From: Thermaurantiacus tibetensis
Lineage (GTDB): Bacteria; Pseudomonadota; Alphaproteobacteria; Sphingomonadales; Sphingomonadaceae
Direction of reading: 5' to 3'
NCBI RefSeq assembly: GCF_015354055.1
Contig: NZ_JACHTM010000003.1
Span: 277,501-341,500 of the forward strand
DNA: 64,000 nt
The notes below the pieces were generated by a model. That model did no database searches and was not told the DNA's origin. It saw only the letters and a program-made list of their open reading frames with translations. Shown piece by piece: positions 28,641-37,252 of this stretch. The translations under genes and the position numbers were made by a program. Positions within the stretch are counted from its first letter, which is position 1. Each line of letters starts with the position of its first letter.

Positions 28641-28659
28641 AATCCTGTCGCTCCGACCA
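28583..28659 (+). tRNA. tRNA-Pro (GGG)
   Basis: Full cloverleaf: acceptor CGGAGCG / CGCTCCG, D-arm GCGC...GCGC, anticodon stem TCAGA / TCTGG with loop CTGGGGG (anticodon GGG), T-arm GCAGG-TTCGAAT-CCTGT and an encoded ACCA end. The first stem pair of the anticodon arm is a T-G wobble. The D-arm sequence GCGCAGCCTGGTAGCGC is typical of tRNA-Pro. Confidence 0.93.
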
Positions 28660-28783
28660 TTCCGCAGGCGGCCGGGATGGGCGCAGCACCGTCCCGGGGC
28701 CGCCGAAGCCGCAGCCGGCACGGGCCGGCAGCGTGAAGCTGCGGGGCTTCCCCGCGCCACCCGGGAGCTGGCGAGGGCTTGCG

Positions 28784-29302
28784 TCATGCCTGGCTCTCGC
28801 GGTGCAGCCGGGCGAGCTCGACATAGCCCGCCGCCCCCGCCCGGTTGCGGGCCACCTCCTCGTCCGAAAGCAGCCGCACCAGCTTCGCCGGCCGGCCGGC
28901 CCAGAGCTCGCGCCCGCCCACCCGCTTGCCCGGCGTCAGGAGCGCACCGGCGGCCACCATGCCATCAGGCTCGACGACACAGCCGTCCATCACGATGGCA
29001 CCGAGCCCGACGAAGGCACGGTCCATGAGGGTGCAGCCGTGGATCATGCAGCTGTGGCCCACGAGCACGTCCGCGCCGATCACCGTCTCGGCCAGCCGGC
29101 GCGTGACATGGACGACGGTGCCGTCCTGGATGTTGGAGCGCGCGCCGACGCGAATGGGCATGACATCGCCGCGCAACACGCAATTGTACCAGACGGATGC
29201 GCCCTCGCCCAAGGTCACGTCGCCGACGACTGCCGCCGTCGGGGCGACCCAGGCGGAGGGGGCCAGCTCGGGCAGGCGCCCGGCGAAGGGATAGAGGGGC
29301 AT
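28784..29302 (-). CDS. Gamma-carbonic anhydrase-family protein
   Basis: A 172-residue left-handed beta-helix protein with hexapeptide repeats (about 20-140). The three zinc-ligand histidines of gamma-carbonic anhydrases are in place: VVHVTRR, LVGHSCMIHGC. Also WYNCVLRGDVMPIRVGARSNIQDG, with the conserved Arg/Asp and Gln/Asp pairs. Family members (YrdA/PaaY/CaiE-like) may be active anhydrases or acyl-type proteins. The ATG shares one base with the argC stop (TGATG). Confidence 0.93.
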   Translation of the reverse strand: MPLYPFAGRLPELAPSAWVAPTAAVVGDVTLGEGASVWYNCVLRGDVMPIRVGARSNIQDGTVVHVTRRLAETVIGADVLVGHSCMIHGCTLMDRAFVGLGAIVMDGCVVEPDGMVAAGALLTPGKRVGGRELWAGRPAKLVRLLSDEEVARNRAGAAGYVELARLHRESQA

Positions 29303-30342
29303 CAGGGAAACAGCGGCACGGCCTCGAGGCCCATCGTTTCGGGCAGGCCGAACATCAGGTTCATGTTCTGGATCGCCTGGCCGGCCGAGCCCTTCACCAG
29401 GTTGTCGATGGCGGCCACCACCAGCGCCCGACCCGGGATGCGGTCCGCGAAGATGTTGAGAACGCAGAGGTTCGATCCGCGGACCATGCGGGTGGCGGGC
29501 GCCAGGCCGGGTGCGAGCAGGTGGACGAAGGGCTCCGTCGCATAGCGCTCGTCGAGCACGGCACGGAGATCGGCAAGCGTGGCGCCAGGCGCGAGGGTGA
29601 CGGCGATGGTCTCGAGCTCGCCCCGGTTCATCGGCACGAGATGGGGCGTGAACGACACCCGGACCGGCCTGCCGAAGGCCTTGCCGAGCTCCTGCTCGAT
29701 CTCGGGCATGTGGCGGTGATGGCCGACGCCATAGGCGGCAGCCGCCTCGGCCACCTCGCAGAAAAGGTTCGGCTCGCGCAAGCTGCGGCCCGCGCCCGAG
29801 ACGCCGGAGAGGGCGAAGATCGAGAGGCCCTCGGGCACGATGACTCCGGCTTTCGCCAGCGGCAGAAGGGCAAGGAGCGCGGCCGTCGGGTAGCAGCCGG
29901 GGCAGGCCACGAGCCGGGCGCCGGGCAGATGGTCGCGCGCGAACTCGGTAAGCCCGTAGACCGCCTCGGCGAGAAGCTGGGGCGCCGGGTGGGTCACGCC
30001 ATACCATTCGGCGTAGGTGGCGGCGTCATCAAGGCGGAAGTCGGCGGAGAGATCGATGATCCGCCGGTCGCCGAGCCCGGCCAGAAGCTCGGCGCTGGCG
30101 CCGTGTGGCAGGCAGCCGAACACCACGTCCACGCCCGACCAGTCGATCGCCTCAACCCGCTCGAGAAGCGGCAGGCCGCCCGCCCCCATGAGGTGCGGCC
30201 AGATCTCGGCCATCGCCTGGCCCGCCTTCTGGTTGGCCCCGAGCGCCGCGATCTCGACGGCGGGGTGGGCAAGCGCCAGGCGGACGAGGTCCGCACCCGT
30301 GTAGCCCGAGGCCCCGAGAACGGCGATCCGGATGCGCTCCAT
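29302..30342 (-). CDS. argC: N-acetyl-gamma-glutamyl-phosphate reductase
   Basis: Third enzyme of arginine biosynthesis, reducing N-acetylglutamyl phosphate with NADPH. 346 residues: N-terminal Rossmann start RIAVLGASGYTGADLVRL (G-x-S/T-G-Y-x-G), catalytic Cys150 in VACPGCYPTAALLAL, SGVSGAGR and the H-R-H segment (GVGHHRHMPEIEQELG) needed for catalysis. Starts just after the aminopropyltransferase-like gene on the same strand but ends coupled to the carbonic-anhydrase-like gene. Confidence 0.97.
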   Translation of the reverse strand: MERIRIAVLGASGYTGADLVRLALAHPAVEIAALGANQKAGQAMAEIWPHLMGAGGLPLLERVEAIDWSGVDVVFGCLPHGASAELLAGLGDRRIIDLSADFRLDDAATYAEWYGVTHPAPQLLAEAVYGLTEFARDHLPGARLVACPGCYPTAALLALLPLAKAGVIVPEGLSIFALSGVSGAGRSLREPNLFCEVAEAAAAYGVGHHRHMPEIEQELGKAFGRPVRVSFTPHLVPMNRGELETIAVTLAPGATLADLRAVLDERYATEPFVHLLAPGLAPATRMVRGSNLCVLNIFADRIPGRALVVAAIDNLVKGSAGQAIQNMNLMFGLPETMGLEAVPLFP

Positions 30343-30352
30343 GCGGGCCGGC

Positions 30353-32641
30353 CTAGAACAGCGCCGGAAGCGGCTTCAAGACCCTGAGGATCGAAGCGTG
30401 GCCGTCGGTCCAGGGCGGGATGCCCTCGGGCGTCTTGAGCGGCTCCCACTCGGCGGCAGCGTTCGGGCCGCCACGCGCGGCGGCCATCGCCTCGGCCATC
30501 CGCTGCTCGGTGCGGGTGACGAGGACCCAATCCGAGGAGCCGTAGACGAGGCCGTTCGCGAGATCCTCCTTCGCGGGGGTGTAGCGCAGGCGGCGGGCGG
30601 CGAGCCCCTCGGCCGCGACGGCGGCCGCCACCACCCGCTCGAGGTCGAGGAAGCGGTTGGAGACGTGGAGGAGGAGGAGGCCGTCAGGCGCAAGCGCCTG
30701 CATGTAGACCCTGAGCGCCTCCACCGTGAGCAGGTGGAGCGGCACCGAGTCCGAGGAGAAGGCGTCGACCGCGAGCAGATCGAAGCTGCCGGGCGGCTGG
30801 CGGGCGAGCGTGAGCCGGGCGTCGCCGAGGATGATGCGCAGATCGGGCTTGCAGTCGCCCACATAGGTGAAGGCGCCGCTGGTGACGGCAAGACCGACGA
30901 CGGCCTCGTCGATCTCGAAGGCGGTCCAGCGCTGGCCGGGCTTGGCATAGCAGGCGAGCGTGCCGGCACCCAGGCCCACGAAGCCCACGCGCGCGCCCGG
31001 GCCAAACAGGGCAGGCACCGCCCGCATCGCCCGGCCGACGCCGCTGTCGGGCGCGTAGTAGCTCATCGGCAGGCGCGCGCGCGCCGGATCGAGCGACTGG
31101 ACGCCGTGAAGCGTCGTGCCGTGGAGCAGCCGGCGCACGCGGCTGCTCTGCACGTTCTGGATGGTGTAGATGCCGAAGAAGCTGCGCGTGCGCGCGCCCT
31201 CGATGGTGGAGATGTCGAGCTGCTGCCAGCCGCCCACCCCGAGCATGAGCATGGCGAAGGCCCAGCTGAACATGATCGGCCGGCCGATGGCGAGCACGGC
31301 AACGAGGACGAGAGCGGCAACGGCTGCCACCTGCCACGGCGCCGGCTCCACCGGGTCGAAGCCGGTGCCGAGCACGAACGAGAGGGCAAGCGTGGCCCCG
31401 GGGGTCAGGACCCGGAGCGCGCGGGACGCAAGGCCCCGGCCGGCCCAGAGCCGGGCAAGCCGGGGGGAGATGGGCCGGGCCGGGAGCAGGAGCGCGGCGG
31501 CGAGCAGCAGCAGCGGGTGCTCCCACACCCAGTCGAAGAGGAGCGGCGCAAGGAGCGCCGCAAACAGGCCGCCCAGGACCCCGCCGAGCGCGAGCAGCAG
31601 GTAGAAGCGGGTCAGCCCCCCCACGTCCGGGCGCGACATGGCAAGCGCCCCGTGCAGCGCGACCGCCACCGCAAACAGGAGGAAGAGGCTCGCAAGCCCG
31701 TAGAGGCTCGCCGCCCATTCCAGCGAGACGAGAGCGACGGCCCCGAACAGGAGGAGAAGGACGGGCGTGGCGAGGAGCGCCGCCTCGAACCAGCGCGCGC
31801 CGTGGCGGCCGAACACGAGGATGAAGGAGAGGAGGTAGAGCGAGAGCGGCAGCACCCAGAGCAGCGGCATCGCCATGATGTCGGTGGTGATGTGGGTGGT
31901 CGTCGAGATCATGAGCCCCGAGGGCACGGCCGCCAGCAGCACCCAGCGGATCTGCCGGCCGACCGGGATCGGCGTTCCCCGGACCCGGGGCGCGGCAGCC
32001 GCCGCGGCACCGCCGCGCGTGAGGGCGAGCGCGGCGGCGCCGACGAGCGCGACCAGCACGAGGTAGAGCGCCGACCACAGCCCCTGCTGGAAGGGCAGCG
32101 CGGTGAAGGGCTCGAAGAGGAAGGGATAGGCGAGGAGCCCGCCGAGCGAGCCGGCGTTCGAGGCGGCATAGAGGAACCAGGGCTCGCGCGCCTCGGGGTC
32201 GCGGCTGCGGGCGAACCAGGCCTGCATGAGCGGCGCCTGCGCGGCGATCGCCACGAAGAGGGGGCCAATGCTCCCCGCGAGGAGGAGGAGCAGCCAGCGC
32301 GCTTCCTCGCCCGGTGGCGGCAGGCGTCCCGTCGGCAGGCCGAGCGGCAGGGTGAGGGCCGCGGCCAGCAGGAAGGCGAGGTGGACCCCCGCCTGGGCGC
32401 GGAGCGGCAGGCGCTGGAGCGCGTGCGCATAGGCGTAGCCGGCCAGGAGCGCCGCCTGGTAGAAGACCATGGCCGTGTTCCACACCGAGGGCGCGCCGCC
32501 GAGGAGCGGAAGGGCGATGCGCGCGACGAGCGGCTGGACAAGGAAGAGGAGGAAGCTGCCGAGCCCGACGATCGCCACGAACAGCGGCCGCACGGGAAGC
32601 GCTCCGGCGCGGAGGCTTGAGGCGCCCTCCGCGCGGTTCAC
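30353..32641 (-). CDS. Membrane-fused spermidine synthase-like protein
   Basis: A 762-residue fusion: about residues 1-520 are hydrophobic with some 12 or more helices (VRPLFVAIVGLGSFLLFLVQPLVAR at the start, the motif F-L-V-Q-P-L-x-A-x-x-x-L-P found in this class), and the last 210 residues are a SAM-methyltransferase/spermidine-synthase domain with VGFVGLGAGTLACYAKPGQR (552-571), an acidic EIDEAVV, and FDLLAVDAFSSDSVPLHLLT. Function is not established; aminopropyl transfer is uncertain, since such fusions often lack polyamine-site residues. GTG start overlaps the ogt stop by 4 bases (GTGA). Confidence 0.88.
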   Translation of the reverse strand: MNRAEGASSLRAGALPVRPLFVAIVGLGSFLLFLVQPLVARIALPLLGGAPSVWNTAMVFYQAALLAGYAYAHALQRLPLRAQAGVHLAFLLAAALTLPLGLPTGRLPPPGEEARWLLLLLAGSIGPLFVAIAAQAPLMQAWFARSRDPEAREPWFLYAASNAGSLGGLLAYPFLFEPFTALPFQQGLWSALYLVLVALVGAAALALTRGGAAAAAAPRVRGTPIPVGRQIRWVLLAAVPSGLMISTTTHITTDIMAMPLLWVLPLSLYLLSFILVFGRHGARWFEAALLATPVLLLLFGAVALVSLEWAASLYGLASLFLLFAVAVALHGALAMSRPDVGGLTRFYLLLALGGVLGGLFAALLAPLLFDWVWEHPLLLLAAALLLPARPISPRLARLWAGRGLASRALRVLTPGATLALSFVLGTGFDPVEPAPWQVAAVAALVLVAVLAIGRPIMFSWAFAMLMLGVGGWQQLDISTIEGARTRSFFGIYTIQNVQSSRVRRLLHGTTLHGVQSLDPARARLPMSYYAPDSGVGRAMRAVPALFGPGARVGFVGLGAGTLACYAKPGQRWTAFEIDEAVVGLAVTSGAFTYVGDCKPDLRIILGDARLTLARQPPGSFDLLAVDAFSSDSVPLHLLTVEALRVYMQALAPDGLLLLHVSNRFLDLERVVAAAVAAEGLAARRLRYTPAKEDLANGLVYGSSDWVLVTRTEQRMAEAMAAARGGPNAAAEWEPLKTPEGIPPWTDGHASILRVLKPLPALF

Positions 32642-33159
32642 ACCAGCCGGCCCTGGCGGACGGTCCAGCCCTCGTGGCGGAGCAGCCAGGCCTTGCGGTC
32701 GAGGCCGCCGGCATAGCCGACGAGGGCGTCGTCGCTGCCGATCACGCGATGGCAGGGCACGACCAGAAGCAGCGGGTTGCGCGCGCTCGCAGCGCCGACG
32801 GCGCGGGCCCGGCCCATGTCGCCGAGCATGGCGGCGATGGCCGCGTAGCTTCGGGTCTCGCCCGGCGGAATCGCGCGCACGGCCGCCCACACCGCCCGCT
32901 CGAAGGGCGAGCCGAACCGGCCCGTCATGATCTCGTCGAAGCTGTCGAAGGCGCCGGCGAAGTAGCCGGCGAAGGCATCGGCGAACCGGGCGGGAACCGG
33001 CACGTCCCCGGCGATCACCTCGGCCGGGACGAAGCGGGCAAGGGAACGAACGATGGCGTCTGGCGCGTCGTGGAATTCCGCGGCCCAGAGCACTTCCTCT
33101 TCGCCGTGGACGAGCACGAGCTGGCCGAGCGGCGTGGCCAGGACCGAGCGGTTCAGCAC
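32638..33159 (-). CDS. ogt: Methylated-DNA--protein-cysteine methyltransferase
   Basis: Single-use suicide repair protein that takes the methyl from O6-methylguanine. 173 residues with the active-site PCHRV (135-139, Cys136), the helix-turn-helix with S-Y-A-x-I-A ([12 protein letters not shown]), and GNP-like [13 protein letters not shown]. No Ada-type N-terminal domain, so it is the constitutive Ogt-type form. Its 5' end overlaps the rimO stop by 7 bases. Confidence 0.95.
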   Translation of the reverse strand: MLNRSVLATPLGQLVLVHGEEEVLWAAEFHDAPDAIVRSLARFVPAEVIAGDVPVPARFADAFAGYFAGAFDSFDEIMTGRFGSPFERAVWAAVRAIPPGETRSYAAIAAMLGDMGRARAVGAASARNPLLLVVPCHRVIGSDDALVGYAGGLDRKAWLLRHEGWTVRQGRLV

Positions 33160-34484
33160 GGCACGCCGTAGAGGTCGAAGGCGTCGGCATCCTCGATCCG
33201 GACGGTGAGGATGTCGCCGGACCTCGCGTGCGGCGCGTCGCGAAGCAGAACGCGGCCGTCGATCTCGGGTGCGTCCCAGCGGCTCCGCGCCGTCGCACCC
33301 CCGCCGCCCGCGGCACCGTCGGCGGCATCGACGAGCGCCTCGATCTCGCGTCCCACCTTCGCGGCCAGGCGGCGGGCGGAGACGGCGGCGGCCGCCTCCT
33401 GGAAGCGCGCCCGGCGCTCGGCCTTCACCTCCTCCGGCACGGCATCGGGCAACGCGGTTGCATCCGCGCCGGAGACGGGCTCGAAGGCGAAGCAGCCGGC
33501 CCGGTCGATCTCCGCCTCCTCGAGCCAGGCGAGGAGGTGCCGGAACTCCTCCTCCGTCTCGCCGGGAAAGCCGACGATGAAGGTGGAGCGGATGGCAAGA
33601 TCGGGCACGCGCCGGCGCCAGGCGCGGATGCGCTCGAGGACGCGGGCCTCGTCTGCCGGTCGGCGCATGGCCTTGAGGATGCGCGGGTGGGCGTGCTGGA
33701 ACGGGATATCGAGGTAGGGGAGCACCAGCCCCTCGGCCATGAGGTCGACGAGCTCATCGACGTGCGCGTACGGGTAGACGTAGTGCAGCCGGACCCAGGC
33801 GCCGAGTTCCCCGAGCGCGCGGGCAAGGTCGGTGATGTGGGCGCGCAGGCCCGCCGGGCCGAAGCGGGCATGGCCGAGGTCGCGGCCGTAGGCCGAGGTG
33901 TCCTGGCTGATGACGAGGAGCTCCCTCGTGCCGGCTGCCACGAGCTTCTCGGCCTCGCGCAGGATGGCATCCGGCCGGCGGCTCGAAAGCCGGCCGCGGA
34001 GCTTCGGGATGATGCAGAAGCTGCAGCGGTGGTTGCAGCCCTCGGAAATCTTGAGGTAGCCGTAGTGCCGGGGGGTGAGCTTCAGCCCGGCTTCGGGCAC
34101 GAGGTCGACGAAGGGCTGGGGCGGCTGCGGGGCTGCCGCGCGGACGGCGCCGACGACCGCCTCATACTGCTGCGGGCCGGTGACGGCGAGCACGTCAGGA
34201 AAGCGGGCGCGGATGGTCTCGGCTTCGGCCCCCATGCAGCCGGTGACGACCACGCGCCCATTCTCCGCCAGCGCCTCGCCGATCGCCTCGAGGCTTTCGG
34301 CCTTCGCCGAGTCGAGGAAGCCGCAGGTGTTGACGATGACGACGTCGGCTCCGGCATAGTCGGGCGCGATCGCATAGCCGTCGGCGCGCAGCCGCGTCAG
34401 GATCCGCTCGCTGTCGACGAGCGCCTTCGGGCAGCCGAGCGAGACCATCCCCACCCGCTTCGGGCGCGCGAGCGCGGTCGCCAC
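33153..34484 (-). CDS. rimO: Ribosomal protein S12 methylthiotransferase RimO
   Basis: Radical-SAM enzyme adding methylthio to Asp88 of S12. 443 residues. N-terminal UPF0004 cluster cysteines C18, C54 and C83 ([24 protein letters not shown]), radical-SAM cluster C150, C154, C157 ([10 protein letters not shown]), and a C-terminal TRAM domain (about 375-443). [14 protein letters not shown] is the RimO-specific variant rather than MiaB's MNVY-C-x-S. Follows folE by about 5 bases in the same direction. Confidence 0.96.
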   Translation of the reverse strand: MATALARPKRVGMVSLGCPKALVDSERILTRLRADGYAIAPDYAGADVVIVNTCGFLDSAKAESLEAIGEALAENGRVVVTGCMGAEAETIRARFPDVLAVTGPQQYEAVVGAVRAAAPQPPQPFVDLVPEAGLKLTPRHYGYLKISEGCNHRCSFCIIPKLRGRLSSRRPDAILREAEKLVAAGTRELLVISQDTSAYGRDLGHARFGPAGLRAHITDLARALGELGAWVRLHYVYPYAHVDELVDLMAEGLVLPYLDIPFQHAHPRILKAMRRPADEARVLERIRAWRRRVPDLAIRSTFIVGFPGETEEEFRHLLAWLEEAEIDRAGCFAFEPVSGADATALPDAVPEEVKAERRARFQEAAAAVSARRLAAKVGREIEALVDAADGAAGGGGATARSRWDAPEIDGRVLLRDAPHARSGDILTVRIEDADAFDLYGVPC

Positions 34485-34489
34485 GGCGC

Positions 34490-35113
34490 TCAGCCCAGCC
34501 CCATGAGCTTCAGCACTTCCTCGCGCGAGCGCTCGTCGTCGCGGAAGACACCCATCATGCGCGAGGTCGTCATGGTGACGCCGGGGGTCAGCACGCCGCG
34601 CGCCGACATGCAGGCGTGGGCGGCCTCCACCACCACGGCCACGCCGCGCGGCTTCAGGCCCTCGTGGATGGCATCCGCAATCTCGGCCGTCAGCCGCTCC
34701 TGCACCTGCAGCCGCTTGGCGTAGCCAAGCGCGACGCGCGCGAGCTTGGAGATGCCGACCACCCGGTTGGTCGGCAGATAGGCCACGTGGATCTTGCCGA
34801 TGATGGGGGCCATGTGGTGCTCGCAGTGCGACTGGAAGGGAATGTCGCGCAGGAGCACGATCTCGTCATAGCCGCCCACTTCCTCGAAGGTGCGGGCGAG
34901 GTGCTGGCGCGGATCCTCGGCGTAGCCGCGGAAATATTCGCGGTAGGCGCGGGCCACGCGGCCCGGCGTGTCGAGGAGGCCCTCGCGCGTGGGGTCGTCG
35001 CCGGCCCAGCGGATGAGGGTGCGCACCGCCTCCAGCACTTCGGGCGGGATCGCCGCGTCCCGGTCCTCGCCGGTCAACGGCTCGTCGTCGTCCTGCGTCG
35101 CGTAGTCGGCCAT
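34490..35113 (-). CDS. folE: GTP cyclohydrolase I
   Basis: First step of tetrahydrofolate (and related pterin) synthesis: GTP to 7,8-dihydroneopterin triphosphate. 207 residues with zinc ligands in [10 protein letters not shown] (C97, H100) and HACMSARG (C168), plus the GTP-binding [22 protein letters not shown]. The ATG leading into ADYATQDDD was taken as start; the same frame stays open another 51 codons upstream through a Gly-Pro-Gly/Gly-Ala-Ser repeat, which is unlike any FolE N-terminus. Confidence 0.95.
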   Translation of the reverse strand: MADYATQDDDEPLTGEDRDAAIPPEVLEAVRTLIRWAGDDPTREGLLDTPGRVARAYREYFRGYAEDPRQHLARTFEEVGGYDEIVLLRDIPFQSHCEHHMAPIIGKIHVAYLPTNRVVGISKLARVALGYAKRLQVQERLTAEIADAIHEGLKPRGVAVVVEAAHACMSARGVLTPGVTMTTSRMMGVFRDDERSREEVLKLMGLG

Positions 35114-35131
35114 CCGTCCCGCCTTCGATCT

Positions 35132-35220
35132 CGCCCCGCTCGCCCCGCTCGCCCCGCTCTGCCTGCCCGGCCCGCCCGGCCCGCCCTGCCCGCCCGGCCC
35201 GCCCGGCCCGCCCTGCCCGC
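35132..35220. repeat. GC-rich simple repeats upstream of folE
   Basis: Three exact copies of the 9-mer CGCCCCGCT (35132-35158), then two imperfect copies of a 27-bp block built from CCCGGCCCGCC units. On the minus strand this reads in frame with folE as collagen-like Gly-x-y triplets (GQGGPGGPG twice, GASGASGA), but more likely it is slippage-generated intergenic sequence between folE and tRNA-Thr. Confidence 0.6.
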
Positions 35221-35281
35221 TGCTGGCCCGTGGAAATGGCCGGCAGCCGCGCCGGCTGCCGGCCATCGCGCGGAACCCGCG

Positions 35282-35354
35282 TGCCGGATGCAGGGGTCGA
35301 ACCCGCGACCTTCGGTTTACAAAACCGCTGCTCTGCCAGCTGAGCTAATCCGGC
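35282..35354 (-). tRNA. tRNA-Thr (TGT)
   Basis: On the minus strand: acceptor GCCGGAT / ATCCGGC with discriminator A, D-arm AGCTCAGCTGGCAGAGC, anticodon stem GCGGT / ACCGA around loop TTTGTAA (anticodon TGT), variable AGGTC, T-arm GCGGG-TTCGACC-CCTGC. The first anticodon-stem pair is mismatched (G-A). CCA is not encoded. The 5' flank of comM lies about 130 bases beyond. Confidence 0.92.
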
Positions 35355-35482
35355 GCGTGGCCCTGATAGGCGGGCGCCTGCCCGCGTTCAACCGCCCCGA
35401 AACGCCCGCGGGCTGCGACTTTTCCTCCGCGCCCCACCCGGCTAGACGGACGCGAGGGTCGGGCCACGCGAGGGATGCGCGG

Positions 35483-37006
35483 ATGGTCGCCCATGTCGCA
35501 ACCGTTGCCTATGTCGGCCTCGAGGCCCGCGCGGTCGACGTGCAGGTCCAGCTCTCGCCGGGCGCCTTCGCGTTTCTTATCGTCGGGCTTCCCGACAAGG
35601 CCGTGCGCGAGAGCCGCGACCGGGTGCAGGCGGCGCTCGCCGCGCTTGGCCTCGCCCTTCCGCCCCGGCGGATCACTGTCAACCTGGCGCCTGCCGACCT
35701 CGAGAAGGCGGGCTCCCACTATGATCTTCCGATCGCGCTCGGGCTGCTCGCCGCGCTCGGCATCGTCGACCCCGAGTCGGTGGCCTCGGCCGTTGCGGTC
35801 GGCGAGCTCTCGCTCGACGGGCGGATTGCGCCGACGCCCGGCGTCCTGCTCGCCGCGCTCCATGCCTCGGCGGCGGGCCTCGCGCTCATCTGCCCGGCCG
35901 CGCAAGGCGCGGAGGCGCAGTGGCTCGCCACCAGCGAGCGGCCGGTCGAGGTGGTGGCGGCACCCGATCTCGCCGCGCTCATCGCCCACCTCAAGGGCAG
36001 CCGGCCGCTGCCGGCGCCCGAGGCGACGCTTGCGCCGCCGGCCGGCTTTACGGGGCCCGATCTTGCCGACATCAAGGGGCAGGACGTGCCCAAGCGCGCG
36101 ATCGAGATCGCCGCCGCCGGCGGGCACAACCTCCTCATGTGCGGGCCGCCGGGTGCGGGCAAGTCGATGCTGGCGGCCGCCATGCCGGGCATCCTGCCCG
36201 ATCTCGAGACCGCCGAAGCGCTCGAGGTGGCGATGATCCGGAGCGTCGCCGGCGTGCTGGAGGGGGGGCGGATCAGCAGGGTCCGGCCGTTCCGCGCCCC
36301 TCACCATTCCGCCTCGATGCCGGCGCTCGTCGGCGGCGGGCCGAAGGCGCGGCCCGGCGAGGTGAGTCTCGCCCATCTCGGGGTGCTGTTCCTCGACGAG
36401 CTGCCGGAGTTCAGCCGCCAGGTGCTCGATTCGCTTCGCCAGCCGCTCGAGCGCGGCGCGGTCGAGGTGGCGCGCGCCGAAGTGCACGTGACCTGGCCGG
36501 CGCGCGTGCAGCTGGTGGCAGCGATGAACCCCTGCCGCTGCGGCCACCTCGACGATGCGGCGCTCGCCTGCGCGCGCGCGCCCAAGTGCGCAGCCGACTA
36601 CCAGGCGAAGATCTCGGGGCCGATGCTCGACCGCATCGACCTCCATGTCGATGTCCAGGCGGTCAAGGCCTCCGACCTGCTGCTGCCGCCCCCGGCCGAG
36701 ACCAGTGCGGAGGTCCGCGCCCGGGTTGCGGTCGCGCGCGCGCGCCAGGCGGAGCGCTACGCGGGAACCGGGGTGCGCTCCAATGCCGAGGCCGACGGCC
36801 AGCTCCTGGAAGAGGCCGCAGCGCTCGACGGCGAGGCCCGCCAGCTGCTCCACCGCGCGGCCGAGGCGATGAAGCTCTCCGCGCGCGGCTTCCACCGGAT
36901 GCTGCGCGTCTCGCGCACCATTGCCGACCTTGCCGGCGAGGAACGCGTGCGCCGCGGCCATGTCGCCGAGGCGCTCGGCTTCCGTCGCCAGCCGCCGCGG
37001 GCCTGA
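35483..37006 (+). CDS. comM: YifB/ComM-family Mg-chelatase-like AAA+ ATPase
   Basis: A 507-residue AAA+ protein related to magnesium chelatase subunit I. N-terminal Lon-protease-like domain (about 1-170; VEVQLSPGAFAFLIVGLPDKAVRESRDRV, TVNLAPADLEKAGSHYDLP), Walker A GPPGAGKS (221-228), Walker B VLFLDELPEF (about 301-310), and the C-terminal helical zinc-like MNPCRCGHL. ComM in naturally competent species is a branch-migration helicase aiding integration of incoming DNA; here the role is inferred. AGGGATG precedes the ATG. Transcribed away from tRNA-Thr. Confidence 0.93.
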   Translation: MVAHVATVAYVGLEARAVDVQVQLSPGAFAFLIVGLPDKAVRESRDRVQAALAALGLALPPRRITVNLAPADLEKAGSHYDLPIALGLLAALGIVDPESVASAVAVGELSLDGRIAPTPGVLLAALHASAAGLALICPAAQGAEAQWLATSERPVEVVAAPDLAALIAHLKGSRPLPAPEATLAPPAGFTGPDLADIKGQDVPKRAIEIAAAGGHNLLMCGPPGAGKSMLAAAMPGILPDLETAEALEVAMIRSVAGVLEGGRISRVRPFRAPHHSASMPALVGGGPKARPGEVSLAHLGVLFLDELPEFSRQVLDSLRQPLERGAVEVARAEVHVTWPARVQLVAAMNPCRCGHLDDAALACARAPKCAADYQAKISGPMLDRIDLHVDVQAVKASDLLLPPPAETSAEVRARVAVARARQAERYAGTGVRSNAEADGQLLEEAAALDGEARQLLHRAAEAMKLSARGFHRMLRVSRTIADLAGEERVRRGHVAEALGFRRQPPRA

Positions 37007-37037
37007 GCGCCTCGCTCGCCGGACGCGCCACCAGCCT

Positions 37038-37138
37038 GTCGCTCCCCGGGCCCGTCGCTCCCTCGGGCCCGTCGCTCCCCCGGGCCCGTCGCTCCCTCGG
37101 GCCCGTCGCTCCCCCGGGCCCGTCGCTCCCCCGGGCCC
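37038..37138. repeat. Six-copy 17-bp tandem repeat
   Basis: GTCGCTCCCCCGGGCCC repeated six times head to tail; the first copy is 16 bp, and copies 2 and 4 have T in place of C at position 10. Each unit carries the palindrome CCCGGG/GGGCCC, so the array could fold into alternative hairpins. It lies in the 246-bp gap between the convergent ends of comM and the P450 gene. Decayed fragments of the unit continue for about 50 bases to the right. Confidence 0.85.
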
Positions 37139-37252
37139 CTCGCGCTCCCAGAACGCCCCGCCGGCCCGTCGCTCCCCCGCAGCGCGCCACGGGCGCCTCG
37201 CCTTCCGGCCCGCGCGCCGCTCGCCCCCCGGAACGCGCCCTGCGCCCCGCGG

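Noticed and set aside
28326-28787. A 153-codon minus-strand frame through the tRNA-Pro repeats
   Set aside because: It runs across duplicated tRNA sequence; the repeat and tRNA explain the region.
30332-32620. A 762-codon open frame on the plus strand, antisense to the spermidine-synthase-like gene
   Set aside because: The product is Arg/Glu/Gly/His-rich low-complexity sequence with no recognisable fold, as expected opposite a GC-rich coding region.
35114-35266. An N-terminal collagen-like domain for FolE
   Set aside because: FolE homologues start at the internal ATG; the upstream reading arises from simple repeats and has no supporting ribosome-binding site that I can see.
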